Assembly (NCBI GenBank): GCA_964510855.1
Contig: CAZEDB010000042.1
Coordinates: 1 to 5,995, forward strand
From: UBA8828 sp964510855
GTDB lineage: Bacteria; Verrucomicrobiota; Verrucomicrobiia; Opitutales; UBA953
Direction of reading: 5' to 3'
Length of the DNA: 5,995 bases
Below the pieces are notes generated by a model that was given only the letters and a program-made list of their open reading frames with translations, ran no database searches and was not told where the DNA came from. A program made the position numbers and the translations under genes. This document shows, piece by piece, positions 1-5,995 of the stretch (its first letter is position 1; every line of letters starts with the position of its first letter).

Positions 1-1125
1 ATTATTGGCGTCGTAGGCAACACCCCCAACATCCAAGAGCAACCAACCATCGGTGCCCAACTTATCGGTGTCCCAGAAAGTGTCGGACCAATCCACGGTA
101 CTTCCCGCTAAGTCGAAGACCAAGTTAACGGGGGTTGACCCAACGACGGTTAGGTCGCCCCCAACATCGATACCATCGTACACCGTGCCACGATCAGCAA
201 GTGCGGCGGTGTTACCCGCAAGTTCCCAGACGATGCCCAAGCTACCACTAGCGTAAGTTAAGTTACCGCCGATAGTTTGGACTCCAGGGGAATTTCCCGG
301 CGTGTGGGTGCCGGTGATGGTGACGTCGCCCGCGATTGTACCCGTACCCGAAAGGGTCGCAGGTGCGGCTACGCTTAAAGCTGAAGTTGCAAGCGACCCA
401 TTGAGCTTAAGTTCGCCATTTTGAATAGTGGTTACACCGGTGTACGTATTAGTGCCCGTAAGTTCGAGGCGGCCTGCGCCCGTCTTGGTGACACTACCCG
501 TCCCAGTAATGACACCACCGAAATTTGTATTGGTAGCATCATGAATCGTCAGCGTACCAGAACCAAGCGCAACGGTACCTGCAGTGCCGGTGACTTCAGA
601 GAAGCCTTGCGACTTACCGTCGAGATCCATGGTCGCGCCATCCGAGAGCACCAAGGTGCTGGCGCTATTAAAGGATCCACCTTGAGCTAGACGGAGCGTG
701 CCTCCCTGTACCTTGACGGTTCCAGTAAAGGTATTGGCTGCGCCGACCGTCGTCACCCCCGAGGTGCGCTTAAGAATACCTGCGGCAAAGTCTACGCCGT
801 CGGCCAGGACTGCATTGAGTGAACCACTATTGGTTAAAGTAAGCGTACTCACTAACTCGCCCGCGCCATTGATGGAACCACCAGCTTGATCGAGCGCACC
901 AATAAAGGTGCGCTGATTAACCGTTAACGTCGCACCTGCGGCCAGGGTGAGCACGGCATCGCGAGCGAGCGCGTTCGCATTTGCAAGAATGAGCGTGCCA
1001 GCGCTAACGGTGGTATCTCCGTGGTAGGTATTCACTCCTGATAGGGTCAAAGTTCCAGCCCCTGACTTTACCAAAGCACCGTTACCTGAAATCGTTCCTG
1101 CGAAAGTGGTACTGGAAGCACCCGT
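1..1125 (-). CDS. Same PATR repeat protein, segment after the gap; partial, C-terminus outside the window
   Basis: Reading the minus strand from 1125 to 1 in the frame that pairs plus-strand triplets 1-3, 4-6 and so on gives 375 codons without a stop. It continues the repeat style of the upstream segment. Right after the gap it reads 'TGASSTTFAGTISGNG', then a PATR core at 1065-982. Two more cores follow at 765-685 ('ANTFTGTVKVQGGTL') and 483-400 ('TGTNTYTGVTTIQNGELKL'). From about 360 the repeats give way to a region seen at the end of many such proteins: 'GTGTIAGDVTITGTHTPGNSPG' (two parts of it, 346-283), then 'VWELAGNTAALADRG', 'YDGIDVGGDLTVVGS' and a Trp/Asp-rich stretch 'DWSDTFWDTDKLGTDGWLL'. 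This looks like the last globular beta domain, so the true C-terminus is probably not far beyond position 1. Neither an autotransporter barrel nor a PEP-CTERM tail is visible in the window. Shorter ORFs on the plus strand here are shadows. Confidence 0.85.
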
Positions 1126-1225
1126 NNNNNNNNNNNNNNNNNNNNNNNNNNNNNNNNNNNNNNNNNNNNNNNNNNNNNNNNNNNNNNNNNNNNNNNNNNN
1201 NNNNNNNNNNNNNNNNNNNNNNNNN
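1126..1225. other. Assembly gap: exactly 100 N inside the repeat protein gene
   Basis: Positions 1126-1225 are N. A run of exactly 100 is the usual placeholder for a gap of unknown length. The codon boundary falls precisely at both edges (1226 and 1125), so if the gene is intact the true missing length should be a multiple of three, which 100 is not. The gap lies between two PATR cores, in the linker after '...GKLLLGSANR' and before 'TGASSTTFAG...', a repetitive place where a short-read assembly is likely to break. Confidence 0.97.
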
Positions 1226-3238
1226 GCGATTGGCTGAGCCAAGCAACAACTTACCCGCTTGGACCGTTGTACCACCCGTGAAAGTATTGGAACCGCCGAC
1301 GGTAGTCGTGCCAACACCCGCTTGCACGAGCGCACCTGTACCTGAAATGGCATTGCCAAGACCAAAGCCATCGGAGCGGTTAACCACTAAAATGCCATTG
1401 TTAACTATAGCTGCACTATTGCCGGTAATGTTACCTTTGGTTCCTCCGTTGCCAATTTGCAGCGTGCCAGCGGATATGGTGGCGCCTCCCGTGTAAGTAT
1501 TGTCATTAGTCAGGATAAGGGTTCCGGTTCCCTGCTTGGTGATGGCGCCCGAGGTCGCATTGCCTCCGCCATCGAAAGATTTATCGGCGATCACACCGCC
1601 GACCGTGAGGGTGTCGGATGCACCGACTACATTGAAGTGTAGATTAGCATTCCCGCCTACTCCGCCCCACTGGGACGAAATGCCGATATTGGTAGCAATG
1701 GTGTTATTGACGCCATTGGCGGTGAGCGTCTTGAAACTGGGCGTTCCTGCTTGGCCTTGGGTAAGAATGAACTGACCGCCTCCTGCGCCAGAAGTGCCGG
1801 ATACAGTAGCGTTGCCGTTAAGTGTCAGTGTGCCGATATAGTCGCCGAAGCTTCCTAAGCTAAAGACACCCCCACTGTTGATCGTCACAGCGCCTGCATC
1901 CGCAAGTACGTTATTGGTACCAAGAGCAAAGGTTCCTGCGTTAATAATCGTACCCCCAGAGTAGGTATTACTTCCTGAAAGTGTCGTAGTTCCTGTGCCA
2001 GCATGAACGACTGAACCCGTGCCGCTAATCGCATTCGATACCGTCATACTATTACTGCGATTGAAGGTCAGGGTCGCATTATTTGTGACAGCACCACCGC
2101 CGAGGACACCCGTTGTGCCGCCGTTGCCAATCTGCAGCGTGCCAGCCGAGATGGTGGTCGTTCCAGAGTAGGTATTAGTCCCAGAGAGCGTGACAGTGCC
2201 CGCGGTGGTCTTGGTCAACGAGCCAGTACCACCCAGCACAACGCTGGCCACACCAGACTCGAAAGCATAAGCGGTACCGATGGCGATGCCATTGGTGATA
2301 GTGCCGCTCTTGAGTGTGACGGTCGCTGCGTTGCTCTCGCTATAACCACCGTAATCCAGCGTACCCCCATCAACCGTGACAGCGGTACCACCAAAGAGAT
2401 AATCCGTAGATGGACTACCGACAAAGCGTAACGTACCTGAGCGAATGGTAAGACCACCGGAAGCACCAATCGTCGAACGCATGTCGAGACGACCCGTGCC
2501 TACAATTTCAACCGAACCTGAACCTGAAATGCTATTCGTGACTTCGAAGTTATTACTGCGATTAAATATGAGTGTTCCACTGTTCACAACCGAGCCCTGA
2601 CCCAAAGTCCCCGTGGTACCACCATTGCCAATCTGTAAGGTGCCGGCGTAGTTATAGGTGCCGTTAGCGTAGGTATTCGTACCTGTTACCGTTAGACTTC
2701 CAGAGCCATACTTCCGAAGGCCACCACCACCGTAGATGTTACCAGTAAGGATGACATTATTACTACCCACGCCGATACTGTTATCAAAAGTTGACTCATA
2801 GTTATTGATCGGGTTGGCGAAGGTTCCTGAAATATTGAAGCGTAAGTTGCCAACGCTATTGTTCACATAACTATTGAGATAAACCTCATTGGAGGCATTA
2901 CCCAAAGCGTTGAGATGGTTCACCACCAGGCTACCACGGTTGAGCTGGATGCGCCCCACGAAAGTATTCGCCCCGGAGAATGTAAAAGTGGTTAGGCTGT
3001 CTGCTGCACTCGTGTTCAGGTATAGCGTTGCACCGACGCCTCCACCCGTGATGAGCCCGGTGAACTGTAAGTCACCCGAAGACTGCTTGTAAAAAGTGGT
3101 AGTGCCCGAAGAAGCTACCGTATAGTTACCAGACAAAGTAACTGCAGACGCGGTTGCTGAATTTACGCTCTGCGCCTGAAGAGCTGAGGCCGCCAACAAG
3201 AGCAAAAGCGAGATAGAGTTCGTAGCGGGGTAGCGCAT
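1226..3238 (-). CDS. Secreted autotransporter-associated beta-strand (PATR) repeat protein, N-terminal segment (671 codons up to assembly gap)
   Basis: A large exported repeat protein, probably a surface-exposed or extracellular beta-helical passenger-like protein; its ligand or substrate cannot be told. The ATG at 3236-3238 is followed by a signal peptide (Arg2, hydrophobic core of residues 9-20, likely cleavage after Ala22). Residues 23-170 are low-complexity, beta-rich sequence with one degenerate repeat (85-106). Clear PATR cores of the form 'GTLTLSGTNTYSGGTTISAGTLQIG' follow at residues 178-203, 344-371, 413-440, 569-595 and 640-667. Composition is Gly/Thr/Ser/Asn-rich, no cysteine is visible, and no catalytic motif is recognised. 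There is no obvious Shine-Dalgarno sequence upstream; the start is chosen because the signal peptide begins there. The reading frame meets the N run exactly at a codon boundary (last codon 1226-1228, Arg671). The next segment (1-1125) is almost certainly the same gene. Conceptual translation through the 100 N gives a false stop at 1082-1084. A pseudogene is unlikely, since both sides are fully open. Confidence 0.86.
1313..1468 (-). repeat. Long repeat unit copy 3
   Basis: Residues 591-642: GTLQIGNGGTKGNITG, then 'GILVVNRSD', then 'NAISGTGALVQAGVGT'. It is more diverged in the middle than copies 1 and 2 (FNRSN has become VNRSD). The start is nearly identical to copy 2 at DNA level (plus-strand 1446-1471 against 2121-2146, with one mismatch visible in that stretch). 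It is followed by the last PATR core before the gap. Confidence 0.8.
1988..2143 (-). repeat. Long repeat unit copy 2
   Basis: Residues 366-417: GTLQIGNGGTTGVLG, then 'ATLTFNRSN', then 'NAISGTGSVVHAGTGT'. It directly follows the PATR core at 2209-2126 (sharing its GTLQIG end) and runs into the next core at 2002-1919, so two cores flank one long unit. This is the copy closest to copy 1 in sequence. Confidence 0.8.
2489..2644 (-). repeat. Long repeat unit copy 1 (about 52 residues, GTLQIGNGGTTG type)
   Basis: Residues 199-250. The unit starts GTLQIGNGGTTGTLG, passes through 'GTLIFNRSN' and ends 'NSISGSGSVE..GTG'. It matches the two other copies at 2143-1988 and 1468-1313 far better than the generic PATR core does, which points to internal duplication. 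At DNA level the segment around 2621-2645 is similar to those at 2121-2145 and 1446-1471. Confidence 0.8.
3173..3238 (-). other. Signal peptide of the PATR repeat protein (residues 1-22)
   Basis: The protein starts MRYPATNSIS and runs into the hydrophobic stretch LLLLLAASAL, then QAQS. A single Arg near the N-terminus, a Leu-rich core and small residues before the likely cut (after Ala22, with Gln23-Ser24 next) fit Sec-dependent export by signal peptidase I. There is no lipobox cysteine, so a lipoprotein is not supported. The exact cleavage site is a visual estimate. Confidence 0.75.
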
Positions 3239-3297
3239 GGCGAATGCGGAATAGGACTTAAAAACTACTCTTTAGTAATCCGAACTACAGCCATAAA

Positions 3298-3314
3298 TTA
3301 GCTAGGATAGCTAA
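3298..3314. promoter_or_regulatory. Perfect 17-nt inverted repeat TTAGCTA-GGA-TAGCTAA, possible operator
   Basis: Two exact 7-base arms are separated by three bases. The palindrome lies 59 bases upstream of the repeat protein start and 49 bases upstream of the leuS ATG, and it adjoins the possible leuS -10 element. Placement between two divergent genes fits a site for a dimeric DNA-binding regulator, but no regulator is encoded here and the motif is not one I recognise. It is A/T-rich with a three-base loop, so an RNA hairpin would be weak. Confidence 0.35.
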
Positions 3315-3321
3315 ACCTACC

Positions 3322-3350
3322 CCCGCCTTGACTCCCAGCCCAGGGGCGGG
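3322..3350 (+). other. GC-rich potential hairpin in the leuS leader
   Basis: CCCG (3322-3325) pairs with CGGG (3347-3350), and CCTTG (3326-3330) with CAGGG (3341-3345, one G-U pair). G3346 is bulged and the loop is 10 bases (3331-3340). If leuS is transcribed from upstream, the structure ends 13 bases before the ATG and would cover the alternative TTG start at 3328. There is no T-tract on either side, so it is not a standard intrinsic terminator. No T-box or leader-peptide features are seen. Confidence 0.35.
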
Positions 3351-3363
3351 CTTGCTCAAGGCG

Positions 3364-5970
<2,607 letters not shown>

Positions 5971-5995
5971 GGTAGAGGGATTAGCGGGATAGCAG

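Larger units (their letters stand above)
400..2986 (-). repeat. Array of nine PATR core repeats (about 22-28 residues each) in the secreted protein
   Basis: The core reads roughly G.GTLTLSG.NTY.G.TTI.AGTLQIG. Copies lie at 2986-2921 (degenerate, 'SGANTFVGRIQLNRGSL'), 2707-2630, 2209-2126, 2002-1919, 1534-1454 and 1321-1238, then after the gap at 1065-982, 765-685 and 483-400. Spacing is irregular, with linkers of about 40 to 160 residues. The central N-T-(Y/F) and the following Gly-Thr-Leu are the most conserved positions. In known PATR proteins such repeats form turns of a beta-helix. An unknown number of further copies may be hidden in the N run. Confidence 0.85.
3239..3363. promoter_or_regulatory. 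Divergent intergenic region between the repeat protein gene and leuS
   Basis: These 125 bases must carry start signals for both genes, since they are transcribed away from each other. For leuS a weak sigma70-like pair can be drawn on the plus strand: TTTAGT (3271-3276), a 17-base spacer, then TAAATT (3294-3299). Only 3 of 6 and 4 of 6 bases match consensus, so this is a suggestion. No convincing promoter could be singled out on the minus strand. Neither gene has a well-placed Shine-Dalgarno sequence; AAGG at 3358-3361 is only 2 bases from the leuS ATG. The region also holds a 17-nt palindrome and a GC-rich hairpin, listed separately. Confidence 0.4.

Noticed and set aside
53..889. Plus-strand ORFs of 63-89 codons (53-256, 421-690, 698-889)
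   Set aside because: They lie opposite the fully open minus-strand repeat protein, have no start signals or recognisable domains, and read as Pro/Val/Thr-rich complements of the repeat codons.
1230..1775. Plus-strand ORFs at 1230-1496, 1457-1642 and 1500-1775
   Set aside because: They are antisense shadows of the PATR repeats; their similarity to each other comes from the repeated DNA on the other strand.
400..2986. Regularly repeated DNA considered as a CRISPR array or tandem satellite
   Set aside because: The repeats are coding, diverged, of unequal spacing and in a single open frame; they are PATR protein repeats.
3322..3350. GC-rich hairpin considered as an intrinsic terminator
   Set aside because: No run of T follows on either strand, and it lies between two divergent gene starts, where a terminator is not expected.
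5971..5995. Bases after the leuS stop, checked for a terminator or next gene start
   Set aside because: Only 25 bases remain; no inverted repeat or convincing start codon with ribosome binding site is visible.

Overview
The window holds two divergently oriented genes separated by a short intergenic region. On the minus strand, from position 3238 to beyond the left edge, lies a large secreted, Gly/Thr/Asn/Ser-rich protein built from autotransporter-associated beta-strand repeats (PATR type). It is interrupted by a run of exactly 100 N (1126-1225). On the plus strand, 3364-5970, lies a complete leucyl-tRNA synthetase gene (leuS). The last 25 bases (5971-5995) are too short to show anything.

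Organism: the combination suggests a Gram-negative member of the Verrucomicrobiota, possibly Opitutae. The two clues are a PATR-repeat protein with a final 'PGNSPG ... D.I.VGGDL' region, common in that phylum, and a LeuRS of the 'CPNLGTVLANEEV ... NHPVERRPIRQW' type, which lacks the zinc-binding cysteines of the CP1 hairpin. This is an inference from recollection of family patterns, not a search. Planctomycetes or another PVC lineage is possible.

Layout: 1-1125 (minus) is the later part of the repeat protein, open throughout, with three further repeat cores and the start of a C-terminal non-repeat domain. 1126-1225 is an assembly gap. 1226-3238 (minus) is the N-terminal part, with a signal peptide and six repeat cores. 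3239-3363 is the divergent intergenic region, with a perfect 17-nt palindrome and a GC-rich hairpin. 3364-5970 is leuS.

The two genes have no evident functional link. leuS is a housekeeping translation gene and the other is a surface or secreted structural protein. The main point for a reader is that the surface protein is almost certainly one gene: the apparent stop at 1082-1084 is an artefact of the 100-N placeholder, which is not a multiple of three. I see no mobile element, CRISPR array, tRNA or rRNA, and no convincing novel system.
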